Source: Pelargonium nanum (taxonomy: Eukaryota > Streptophyta > Magnoliopsida > Geraniales > Geraniaceae). From it: a DNA stretch of 43,843 nt. The stretch spans positions 1 through 43,843 of the forward strand of contig JAYMTF010000231.1 in assembly GCA_036897485.1 (NCBI GenBank), written 5' to 3'. Shown one piece after another: positions 1 through 10,800 of this stretch. The stretch's first letter is position 1; the number at the start of each line of letters is the position of its first letter. The notes beneath the pieces were generated by a model, which saw only the letters and a program-made list of their open reading frames with translations, was not told where the DNA came from and did not search any database. A program made the position numbers and the translations under genes.

Positions 1-740
1 ATATCTTAGTCAGCCAGGTTTTAAAGTGATTAAGCTCTTCACTTTAACTAATATATCTTTATTTTTAAGATAAGGTATTGATAGAATTAGAATCTACTTG
101 ATTCCATGGGGGATGCCTTACTTAACTTATTTGTGTGCTATCTAGGAAATTTAGTAGGGATTAGTTAATAATACCTGGAATCCCTTCTATTTCAACTAAT
201 CCAAATCTAGACAAGCTAGTTTTTAGCTATTACCTTAATTACTCTAACCTTATTTAACACCCTCAGTTTAAAGAATTCCTATTCCTATTTAGTACCTTGC
301 AAACCCGCATTTACTGCAAAAAATTTTATATATTAAAAAGGTAATCCAGGATTAGCCTTCCTTAGTTTTTCTAATTCAGGATTTTGTACTCTATGTTTTT
401 TGGTATTTTAGGTAAGATAATAAATTAAAGTTTTTAGGCGGAGGAGTTCCTTTTTACCCAAGTTTCCTTGTTTTAGTTTTTTGTTAATTTGTTTTATTGG
501 TTTTTGATAAATAGGGTTTAAAAAAGCAATTCCAAAGAGTGTCTTCTCCTGTTAGTAGACCGAATAGATAGGAATCGCTTATATAGTAATAAATTGAGGA
601 TTTAGCATAAAATTCTTTAAAAAAGTACAAGAATGACTCTTCAATTTCTTTTGTTAAATCTAAGTAAATAATTAGAATTCCTAGGTTCAAATCTGCTCGA
701 AGTTAAGCTCATGTACAAGAAATTCATAAAAAAGAAGCCA

Positions 741-762
741 GAGCTTTTTGTTAGTAAATTTA
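741..762 (+). repeat. Dispersed short repeat, copy 1
   Basis: This 22-base segment aligns with 2950-2973 with only two one-base indels. Both copies begin GAGCTT, share the 12-base core TTTGTTAGTAAA and end in TTTA. The match is far longer than expected by chance in a window of this size, so the two are probably copies of one dispersed sequence. No function is apparent. Confidence 0.6.
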
Positions 763-2949
763 CGAGAGGACTACTGAAGAATAAAGATAAAAGGTATATT
801 TCAAGTCAAGAATCATAGGAAAAAACATATATGGGTTGAAACTTATAAGAAACCACTTTAGCTAATAAAAACCCACAATTGAATTTTGGATAACCTATTG
901 TTAAAGATAAGAAGCAGTTCGGGGTTAAAGTTCTATTTTAGGAAATACACCGAGAAGAATATTAAAAACTCAGATCTGGTCAAAGAAGAGCTACCCTAAT
1001 TTAATAAAGAAAAGGGCTTTTCTACTTAACTAATTCTACTCTTTCAATAAAGTAAAGGCTTTGCGAGATGGAGGAGAGCACTTACTTTATAATATTGCCT
1101 AAACAAGATTTGATATCAGAGACGCAACCTGACCCAGACTTTAGATTTTTTCTAGTCTCTGAAGAAAAGGTACGCAAAAAGAGGGATACGTATTGCCCTA
1201 GGGTAGCCTTCTTATTTATTGATAGGTAATAACCAAAAATTGGATTTAGAGGATACCTTAAAAATTCCTGCTATTTAACAAAAACTAAAAAGTACAAGTC
1301 GTATTTCTACTTTCTATTGGTCAGCTCCTGTATAAGTACAGCTTTATACTAGAATTGTTTACACTCAGGTTTCTAGGGTTCTATTATAGTATATATAAAA
1401 AGTAAAACTAGAAGCTCTTTAATATACTTGTACACACAAAGCAGTCTCTCTGGCATGTCACTAAAAAAAAAAGGTCTAACATATCCTAATCCGGAAATCT
1501 TCAGTTACAGAATTCCGTTTCCTTATAAAAGTTCCTAAATCTGGGTATTCTATACTTTTTTATCTAACTAGAATACTAAAAATACCTCTAAAAATGAACT
1601 GACTATTCTCAGTTTCCTATTAGTACTATCTTGGGGATCCCCGATTGAAGATATTTTTGCCGCTTGAACCTCTATAATCTCTTATTAAAATTGACCCATG
1701 TCTGTTACGAACTAAACTCCTCACGATTTTGAAGAATAGAACTTTTAAAAGTAATCTAATTGATGGCATTTTACCTATAATAGAACAACTTGTGGGGTAT
1801 AAAGTTTACATAAAGTCAAAGCCATATCACAGAGAAGCAAACTTGCCAATATAAGAACGAGATCTTGTAAGTACTTTCTGGTAATTAGAGCCCTTAGTAT
1901 TTTATTTTAATTCATTTAATGAAATGGGTTACCCTGTTTAGTATGAATCTAACTCTGTCTTTTTAGAAATCTTTTTTATATACCCCCCTTTTTAGTAGCA
2001 CATACGCTAGACAATAGCGTTTTGAAGGGATAAAAATCAAGCTATGATGTTTCCTAAGATAGTTTAGTTCCTAAGTCTCATAGTGTATATTCACTAAGAA
2101 AAGATAGTATAAAACTTGTTTAGTCAAGGTAAAAGAGTCTCTACCAAGCGTGGTCCATTCGAATTCTCCTTAAGAAGAACTAACTTCATACAAAAAAATC
2201 TTTATTACTAATGATTAGTCAGATTAAAACATACTTGTTAATTCTATAAATGTTTAATTCTCAAATAGATGTACAGGCCTAAGAGTAGCTCACATAAGCG
2301 TAATTTTTTTCAATGAGTGTAAGGATTAATTCCCAAAATACTTATGAGAAGTACTGAATCTAATACATAATTTGAAACAAGTGGAGAGTAGTCAAGTTAT
2401 ACTATATATACAAAAACAATAGACTGAAAAATAGCTGTACTGAGGATTTAAGAAGAAATATATAGGGGTAGTAAGGGTTGGATGAGGTCAGAATAGAAGG
2501 TTTGCCTTTTGTAGCCCTTGATAAGAGGTAAGCATTTCAAGACACTTGAAAACAATGTTAATTCCTAAGAGACTCGGAAACACACCTCTGCTCAGGTAAG
2601 AAACACCTTTTAATGAGATGCCTAATAAGTATATTTTTGAATTATTAAAAAGTCTTTACACTCTAATCTGAATAGTTGAATTATCCCTATATCTACAAAG
2701 CTAGCATAACTATATGGTACATATAAAGTACTGCATATTAAAGAATAATGCGACTAACTGAACTAGTTATAACCTTTTACTTAATTTTATCTAAGTGTTA
2801 CTTTACTAAATATGAATAAGAAGCCTTTTATAAACTGAAAACTAGGAGGACTCTTTTGTTGTAGCAGGACGATTAAACTTTGTATTTTTGTATTATAGGA
2901 TCTTAGGGTAATAGAATAATCTATCTCTTGTTTTAAATTCTAGTCACAG

Positions 2950-2973
2950 GAGCTTCTTTGTTAGTAAACTTTA
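2950..2973 (+). repeat. Dispersed short repeat, copy 2
   Basis: Second copy of the repeat at 741-762, with one extra C after GAGCTT and one extra C after the TTTGTTAGTAAA core. A weaker relative may lie near 4113-4135. The indel-only divergence suggests drift of non-coding copies rather than conservation of a reading frame. Confidence 0.6.
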
Positions 2974-3720
2974 TCCAGCCAATCAGGGGTATGGGAGAGA
3001 CTACGAAAGCTAAGTTTCTATATTCTAACTCTACAGGTGTTCATTCCCAAGTGAAGTAGATAATTAAAAACCCCAATCCTGTTTAGAGGTACCAGTTCTC
3101 TATAACTCGAAAAAACTTTATTGTTTAGGTTTTGATGACACTTTTGCAGGAGTCCTCTTAGAGGAGAAAAGTAAAGTGTGACATAGAGTCTTGCGGTTAA
3201 GATACTTCGAATTTATGATTACCCCACGGATCTTTTTGGCGTTTACTGCCTTTTTAATAGTACAATATAAAAATTGTAGATATTAGAATTTAAATAGTAT
3301 AGAGTATTCCTGGTTAAAACCCAATTTCTTTTTGTAGCTGATTACAAATGGATTTTATAGTAACTGACATCTCGGGGTCTATTAGTGTTTCCGTAGTCCA
3401 TTGTTACTTCTTTTTATCTTATAAAGTAATTTCTTAAATTAAAAAACTAGAGTTGGAATCCTGTATTATCTGGTACAAATTTCACAAAATCTTATCTATA
3501 AACGAAATTGCTTTTTAAATGTGCACTAGTGGTAACAACAGAATTTCTTAAAAGAGGTTTTTTTGTAATAATATTCTTAATAATGAGGATAACTTTGGTA
3601 TTCCTTATTCCGTATACAATTTTCATAAGAATTCTAGTAAAACTTGAGGACAGATTGAGACTAGGGAGGTTTGAATTCTTGTTGACTAAGCTTTTCGATA
3701 ACCAGCATTAAGTGAAAACA

Positions 3721-3737
3721 AGTGGATTTGAACCAAT
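3721..3737 (-). pseudogene. tRNA T-arm-like remnant
   Basis: On the minus strand this is a 17-base T-arm: stem ATTGG, loop TTCAAAT, stem CCACT (four of five pairs). It contains an exact match to the box B consensus GGTTCRANNCC. The flanking sequence does not give a matching 7-bp acceptor stem or a convincing anticodon arm, so a working tRNA is not supported. It is best read as a tRNA remnant or an isolated box B. Confidence 0.3.
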
Positions 3738-3990
3738 GAATTCTGATTATCTTACAGCTTTGCTTGATACGAAATAAAACTAAAGAGTAAAATTTGCACG
3801 TTTATTTAGAGAGTCTCCTATAAATTACAAACGATTTCTTATATAAGTGATTCTCTAGTATAAACTAGACGTGAAGTAGGGATTTCTATTGCTACACAGC
3901 ATCCTACTTTTAGATCGGGTCTTTGGAAGGGGGAGAACTATAATATTTCTACATAAGTATGGGGGCATAGAGCTCTGGAACTGAGAAGAA

Positions 3991-4008
3991 ATGGGGAACC
4001 TTTTCCAT
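3991..4008. repeat. Short hairpin next to the 16-bp hairpin
   Basis: ATGGGGAA and TTTTCCAT pair over eight positions (two G-U pairs) with almost no loop. Alone it is chance-level. It is recorded because a perfect 16-bp hairpin starts 15 bases downstream, giving a tandem two-hairpin arrangement. Confidence 0.35.
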
Positions 4009-4022
4009 GAATAAGTTTTAAA

Positions 4023-4066
4023 CCCATAAAATAAGTAATTCTTACACTTCTTACTTATTTTATGGG
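4023..4066. repeat. Perfect 16-bp inverted repeat (hairpin)
   Basis: Left arm 4023-4038 (CCCATAAAATAAGTAA) is the exact reverse complement of right arm 4051-4066, separated by a 12-base loop. I estimate about 0.002 such perfect 16-bp stems with short loops by chance in this window, so it is very likely meaningful. There is no adjacent T-run typical of a bacterial terminator. It could be an RNA processing or stabilising hairpin, a cruciform, or a recombination-derived palindrome. A 79-codon minus-strand frame (3855-4094) that spans it is probably incidental. Confidence 0.85.
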
Positions 4067-4205
4067 GCTTGTTGAAGGAGGAACTTATCCTCAATTTGTG
4101 GCGGAGCTTTACCTTTTGTTAGTTAGGAATTAATAAATTAGAAAGAGTTGAAGAGTTACTAATAAATGAAAGATAACTTAACTAGATTTTATAATATCAC
4201 GACTC

Positions 4206-4237
4206 TCCTCTTTTTAGATTCTTGGGGTATAGCTAAT
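4206..4237 (+). repeat. Dispersed repeat fragment related to the leader/Lys-rich modules
   Basis: Two words here recur elsewhere. The 15-base run at 4206-4220 (TCCTCTTTTTAGATT) matches 20517-20532 with one extra T. The 14-mer GGGGTATAGCTAAT at 4224-4237 is identical to 26848-26861, where it starts the Lys-rich frame of a family member. After the 14-mer the frame here ends in nine codons, so this is at most a relic. A related run is at 4393-4413. Confidence 0.45.
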
Positions 4238-4684
4238 TTAAAAGTATACTTTTAGAATTGATTTAGACTTAGAATTTGTTACTTAGTAATCTTTCTGGAA
4301 TAAAGGCGAGAAAACCTAATTATCATTTACGAAACTTATAATACGAAGCCTCGGGTTTGAAAGACGAAACCTAAAAACTTGAATATAATAGGATTCCTCT
4401 TTTTGTAGTTTAGAACTTTATTTTGATTTACCAAGATACCTAACTTGATAAAAGATTTCCAAAATACAGACTAAAATACTATGATAGTGAACACCTAAAA
4501 ACTAGCTCAAACTTCCTTCTATTTTTCCTTACTGAGAAGACCTATATCAAACATTAGTAAATACTCTTAAAATAAAGAGAGATCTTTCGAAATCCAAAGC
4601 TTCGCTATATTACCTATTTATATAAAAGAATTCTTTCTCATATTAATAGTTAAAAAGCTAAACTTATTAGAAAAAGAGTTAAGC

Positions 4685-4721
4685 ATTAAGTAATAAAATG
4701 CGATTCTCTTTACTACTTAAT
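4685..4721. repeat. Hairpin abutting the tRNA-like locus
   Basis: Arms 4685-4697 and 4709-4721 pair at 12 of 13 positions around an 11-base loop. On the minus strand it lies exactly at the 3' end of the tRNA-like sequence 4721-4789, where a 3' processing or termination signal would sit. A 13-bp stem with one mismatch is expected a few times by chance in DNA this AT-rich, so position rather than strength makes it notable. Confidence 0.4.
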
Positions 4722-4789
4722 ATAATGGCAGGGTTTGAACCCACGATATTTTTGATAAGATTGGTTTGTTCTACCACTGGTAAATTATA
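4721..4789 (-). tRNA. tRNA-like sequence, imperfect (possible pseudogene)
   Basis: Read on the minus strand this 69-base segment has an acceptor stem pairing at six of seven positions (TATAATT with CATTATA). It has a T-arm with stem GTGGG, loop TTCAAAC and stem CCTGC (five pairs, two of them wobbles), and a box-A/D-loop-like AGTGGTAGAA. The box B sequence is an exact consensus match. The D-stem does not pair. The anticodon arm pairs only four of five with a short loop, so the anticodon cannot be read with confidence. It could be a decayed tRNA, a tRNA-derived repeat, or a non-canonical organellar tRNA. A hairpin abuts its 3' end and a palindrome lies about 30 bases beyond its 5' end. Confidence 0.4.
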
Positions 4790-4821
4790 GAATCTTGCTC
4801 TCAATTGTGCAGGGAAGGCCG

Positions 4822-4841
4822 TATATTATATCTATAATATA
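4822..4841. repeat. AT palindrome
   Basis: TATATTATA and TATAATATA form a perfect 9-bp inverted repeat with a two-base centre. It is entirely A/T apart from one C. It lies about 30 bases upstream of the tRNA-like locus in that locus's orientation. It may simply reflect AT richness. Confidence 0.5.
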
Positions 4842-7800
4842 ATTTTGGCTGATGTGGCTGCTATAGATATTTCATAGATTTAGTTAAACGATTCTGTGCG
4901 ATTCCTCTTACATTATTGAAAAGAAAGGTGGATAAGGGTATATAGCAGTCTATCCTTATTATGAGAAACTAATAACTAGGAATTGGCTGAGATATATTAA
5001 AACTCTGAAGCAAATAGATAAGGATAAGCTAGAAATTTCATCTTCCATTCTTTACCTATGTGAGTCGTACAGAAAGGAACCCTTAGGAAATCCAGGTTTA
5101 AGAAGGATCTCTTTGGTTTGTAGATTGCGGATTATTGAATTTTTCAAGTTAAAACCTGCCTTTCCCTTCCAGGAGCCCGTCATGCTAAGTGCTTTTAGTA
5201 CGTTTTTAAAGAATAAAAGTTAAGTAACTAAAGTTTTATTGTATTAGGATTTTATATCTTATCCTATGAGAGTCTCAGAAGCAACAAAGGGACCCCTTAT
5301 TCTGTCAATTATGAATTTTCTGTACCTGCATACTTTTTTTATAAAAACTAGTTAAAACACTTCACCACAAGTTGTTTATTTCGCGAACATTGCTTAGTTA
5401 GTGCAGAAAACCGGGGTTAGGACCCCACTTTTAATACTATATTAAAGATATCTCAGGCTCTTAAAGGGTTTAGTTTAGCAAATTTGTATGTTAGGAAGTG
5501 TTTACCGGATACCTTTAAGGTGAGTGACCTTTCTTTATATTTGGGCTTAGTATTTATTTAAGATTTGTCTCTTAGGGGTTTAAGTTCTATAAAGCTTTGT
5601 ATTCTGGTATTTTCCATTAAATTATAAAGTAACTTAGGTAAATGGTGGTCTTTTTAGTATTTCTAGTTTGTATAATTATAAGAAGTTTGCTTGTTTCGTA
5701 ATTGTATTAAGAATAGATCTTTAGTAAAGAAGCAAAATACTCCTAAATCCCGCCCTTAATTGTATAGTTCTGGAAGCAACTTAACTATTAGGAAAAGTGC
5801 TTATTATAGAGTAATAATAAAGATTAGAGCTAGGATTTTGTTCATAGAAGTGTGATCGGGTATGTAATTGCAGCCAGGCCTTTAGTAGTAAATGAGTTCC
5901 TAGAGTCGGGTTTTTATGTTTATGAGAAATTAGAAAAGAGGCTTTATTATATTAGTAGTCCTCAATTCATGATGGAAGCAGGGGATTCTGCAGTATTATT
6001 TAATTGATGCTCTGGTTTTAATATAGGATTTGTTAAGTAAATTGGGAATGAAAACTCTTAGATAGTGCTCTAATGAAGAATTCAGAATTCGGTCGATGAT
6101 ACAATACTCCTTGATAAAGAAGGGGGAGGAGCTACCATACTTTTGTACTTACTAAAAAATGCGGATAGGATCCTTTTCTGATGGATTCCATCAAAGGCCT
6201 AGGATACCAGCAAAAAGAGTAGTTTTATATGCCTACCCTGAATTGTTTTGATTCTCGATAGTTAATGAGGATTCTTAAAAAGGATAATATATTCTCGAAT
6301 TTATAGAAAAAACTATAATATATAAAGATTTGAAGTTTATCGCATTTATAGTTTATGAAATAAGGTTGTTATCCTTATCACAAAATAGACAAAGTTTGTA
6401 TAACGACCTACATTAGTATTCACTATCTATATAAGAACTAAAACAGAATTTTCAAACTATAGAAATAAATTTTTACCTTTCGGATTTATAAGGGGCCCTT
6501 TTATGTACTCTGGTCTAGAATAACTCGTTAAGAAGATATTTCCCCCGTTCTTTTAGATTAAGTAAAGTACCCGCGTAGCTATTAGTTCAATCTGGGAAAT
6601 AACAAAGCTACTAAATCATTAGTGAGAATCTATTTAACGTAGTTAGAGGGACCCGTAGTTGATATTATATATCGATACCTTTACATTAAAAGTTTAGCTA
6701 AAAGTAGACTCTTGAAGGGTATACCAAAGATAATAAAGGAATAAAAGTATGTAATGAGTACACAGGAACACTCGAAGAAATACAGTAAGCGTTTTTTAAG
6801 GGGTAGGTTTTCCTATAAAACAATAACACAGTAAAAATCTAATTAGACACATTTTAGACTCTTTAATCTACTTTGTATCACCGTTTTTCTAAACTCAAGA
6901 GATTAGTCCTTGTAATAATAAAAAGAGTAGTAAGTGTTTATAACAGGATTTCTTACATCTTAGGATTCACGGGCTCTATCGACTTCCCTATGTTGATTAG
7001 AAATATTATGCTTAGAAAGCTTGCGAGGATATTAATATATGACTTCTTACTGGGATATATTTATTTAGGTTTAGGCTGATAGGTACCGATTCATAAGGAT
7101 CCTTGAGTGGGTTTATGTATCTACTTGGAGATTTTTATTGCAATACAGGAAGAGCTTTAACATAATATCGATATACTATTACTCTTTCATAGCTTTATAT
7201 AGTTCTTGAACCTTGTTTGATTACCCCTTTTACCGAGGGGGCCTGTAATATAAGATGCAGCGTCAAACTAAACCCAAAGGAGACCTCTACTTGACTTTTT
7301 TACTTTTACTGGGTTTTGTCATTATTCTAAAAGCACCTGCTAAAAAACAAAGGGAGGATTGCGATTCAAAATCCAGCAGAATTCAAAAGTACTTTGACCA
7401 GAAGAAAACCCATAACTACACAACCTAAAAACTAATAAAATAAGTAGAAGCTCCTTAAGTTCCTGGGTGTTATATTAAAAAACTTCTTGAGGTTGTTTGG
7501 CTTTAGTTTAGTAAATGAGAGATACTTATTATAGGACTGAACATGAACAAACTAAGGCATTTTCCCTTTCCGAGAATAGGAAGTCTTTGTTATTACTGCA
7601 TCTACTTGAAAACTCAGTTACCTTAGGTTTTTAGATATTTGGTATAAATTTAGCTTTCCTGGATGATCCTTGTGATAGGTATACCGCGCAGCAATTAGAC
7701 ATATTTAACTTAAGGGGTACTCTAACTTTCTGGCTTTTGTAAAAGGGTATTACTCAACTCCTGTATCGGTGAGGAGTTTCAAGTAATTCCACTTTTTGGC

Positions 7801-10800
7801 TTCCCAGTTACCCTATATTATTACCTAAAAAATTTTTAGAATAAGAGGAAAACTAGAGTAATTTGCCTTGTGTAAGAGATTCTCCTTGTGGTTTTGTGTA
7901 AATCTTTTGAGGGACTCCTCTAAACACTTTAGAAAAGCAGGATACTTTATTTTAGTTCTAGAACTCTATAAGACTCACTGAACACAACTAAAAATCTCTT
8001 TTTTAGATCCAATAATTACAAAGTAAATACTCTTAGATATTTAAGAAAATTCTCTACTTAGGGGAGTGCTAACATTAGGAGCATTTTCCTCAGTTTAAAA
8101 CGTAAGGTCAAGCCTGGATATTCTATTCAAAACAATTGTGAGTCTATTATCTGCACTTCTTGGTTTATATCAAAATATCAAAAGAGAACCCTTATTTTTG
8201 AAACTGCCCCTAATAATTAGAAAAGATTTACCTTAAATTTCAAGTACTACTGTATAAATCTGGTTTCCACTGGAACTTTTTTAAGCAGAGCGGCTTAGAA
8301 AAACTACGAACCGATTCTGTATTCTAGTATAAGGTATATAAACTTTAGTTTATTAGTTGAAAATTACTTATTTACCCCAAGAAGAGCCTGGAGTTTCCTA
8401 TTCCTATAAGGAGAGCTGCAGAGCACAGTCTTTCTTAAAAAGGTTTAGTTGACTCTTTTTTTTCCCGAGAATTTAGAGATGTCTTAATAAGTCCGTCGGT
8501 TAAAGTCCCTTTCTCTTTTTGTAGTACACACATGAGTGTATGTATTTTTAGCAGGTTATCAAACAAGGTAATCTTGGGTTTTAAAGACTTTTCTTAATTC
8601 CATTCTAACAGGAGTTGCTAGGGAGAGGGGCAAATCTAGGGGCGTCCCTGATATATCAAATTTAGGGCGCGTATTTTTAAATATAAAAGATTGGCAACTA
8701 GGAGCCCCTCCTTTGGTAAGAAGCGGTGCGCTTGGGAGTAACTTACCTATCTACATTTAGTCAAATCGACAAATAGTTGTTAGAACATTTTAAAGTATAA
8801 TTCTTAGAAGTACCTTCCGTGTAAATTTTTGTTATGTTCAATTTCCATTAAATGCACAAAAAGAGGAATCTTATCGATTTTCTAGTTAGGGCAACCGCAG
8901 TTTACTAAAAACTTGGAGTTGTATCAATACAAATAGGGGATTTACTTTAATCTAGTCTTACAAATAAGCCCAACAAAGCTTTAAAGAATGCGTTGAACTC
9001 TAGTTCTGAAAAGTTTGCCAAATAAATAAGATACGCGATTTGGTGGACATACTCATAATTACTGCCTTAGTCCCCCTTTTCTTGTTTAACATGTTACTAC
9101 GATTACACAATAGTAGAGGTGGAAGATATAGAAAGAGAAAGGAAATCCTGGGCTCATGGTTTACCCTTTAAAAAGGTTTATTCAACTGCGATTTTGTCTA
9201 CCTCGTGCGTTTAAGCTTACCTCTCTAACACCTTAAAATAAGGTAAAAACTTTGACAGTACGTCCAAATACCCCTTCCTTAGTTTTCTGCAGTTCGTACG
9301 TACCCCATAGAATAAGGATCCCTTTAAATATCGATTACGTATAAGTTTTAGGCTTTTACCTTATAAAGTGCAGAATATTGCAGCCTCTTCTTCTTCTCTA
9401 ACAGGGAAAGTCTAATTAAATCCTTAGCAGAGTCTTCTTGCATTCCTAAATAGATTTTACAGGGATTTTACATTAGGTTTTTCTAGTTAAGGACGCACCG
9501 CTTTTAATTCTTATTTAAACTCTTACTTTGAAGATAGGGGCCAGTACTACAAAAATAAATAGTAGGATCTCAATAAGTGTTAATCCTTAGTGTCTAACAA
9601 TAGGTAACTGAAGGAAGTTCCTCTTTAACATATATAACGAGAGCCCTACCCCTTATAAGCTTTTTTTGGATCTTCCATTTCTTAAAAACGGCTTAGATAA
9701 ATATAGGAAATAAATTCTAGTCTGTAAAGGAATCCCTTGTTTTCTTACTCACTAATTAAAGAAAGCTGAGATTCTTCCCTTACTTTCTGAAATTGACTAC
9801 TTCTAAGAAACTTATTTACTGAAACTATTAAAAAGACTACTCCTCTAATTACTTTATTTACTAAGGCGCTTACAACTAAGACTATATAAAGGCTGCACTT
9901 TAAACACTAAAGAATTCATCATAATCATAAAGACAACCCTTTCCTATATTTCTTAGAGAAGGGAGATTCTAGATATTAGCTAAGCACTACAGTGGAATAC
10001 AAGAAGAGCTAAGATCTATTTCTATATAAGTGATTATGATGATGAGTGTACGAAGAGGATTCCGTAGATTGACCTAATATGATTCTATTTCCTTTACGGT
10101 GATGCTGATGCGACTTAATAGGATCTTTTATTGATAGTATACTCTAAGGGAATTCTAGGATATAATTAGATAAGAAAAAGGATTACAACGATTACATAGG
10201 ATGCTGATAAAACATAGCTCTTTTTTCTATTATTCTGTAAAATAGGTCTTATGGAAATTTCCTTGGCCTTAATAGAAAGACCTCCCGCGTATTTGCTTTT
10301 AGTAGGACCTATAGGCACAAGTATAGACTCTTAGGGAAGACCCATGATGAACAATAAAGAAGATTTTGGCTGTTATTGAGTATAGTCTAACACGAGTTTG
10401 TAAGTTAGTTTGAAATTTAAGTAGTAAATAAACGGGGCTGCTTAGAATAGTTCAGATATCTTGGAATTCACTTTTAGGAATAGAATAAGACAAATGACAA
10501 AAATCGTTATAAAATGTAAACTCAAGCAAACATTCTTATTCATGTAAATATGAATAAAAGTAGATCTTCCCCTTATAGCTTTATGAATAGGGAATTTAGC
10601 ATAGTCAAAAGTGAAGGCAGGATATATGAAGCTTATAAAGTTGTACTACAGAAAGTCAACCTGGAAGGGGCACACATAATAGACTCGAGGGGGCTTTTAA
10701 GATAAATATACATATCGGAGTAGGATATTGGAAGATACTAAAATAACTTATTTACAGCAGCGCTAACTCTAAAGGGAACGCCTAGAGTACTAAAAGGGCT

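Larger units (their letters stand above)
1..3720. other. Gene-free AT-rich region
   Basis: No coding region is supported here on either strand. The two ATG frames present (484-690 minus and 3508-3711 plus, each under 70 codons) have no recognisable motif and are of chance length for this base composition. The region is free of long homopolymers and tandem repeats. It carries one half-match to tRNA T-arm sequence near 684-694 and the dispersed repeat pair annotated separately. Several 7-9 bp inverted repeats (for example 158-166 with 194-202, and 1116-1123 with 1155-1162) are present at about the number expected by chance. Confidence 0.6.

Noticed and set aside
152-202. Two mutually exclusive 9-10 bp stems, riboswitch- or attenuator-like
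   Set aside because: About a dozen 9-bp stems with short loops are expected by chance, and no gene follows.
591-647. Two-tier hairpin (7-bp outer stem 591-597/641-647, 6-bp inner stem 612-617/629-634)
   Set aside because: Stems of this size are expected in the hundreds in AT-rich DNA of this length.
1430-1441. TTGTACACAC, resembling the SSU rRNA decoding-site primer region
   Set aside because: Only ten bases match; the following CCGCCCGTC is absent.
3855-4094. 79-codon minus-strand frame
   Set aside because: It spans the 16-bp hairpin, has no recognisable motif, and is of chance length.
7749-7787. Hairpin with AACTCCT/AGGAGTT core and a second outer stem
   Set aside because: No adjacent gene and near-chance strength; the stem mainly reflects the overrepresented ACTCCT word.
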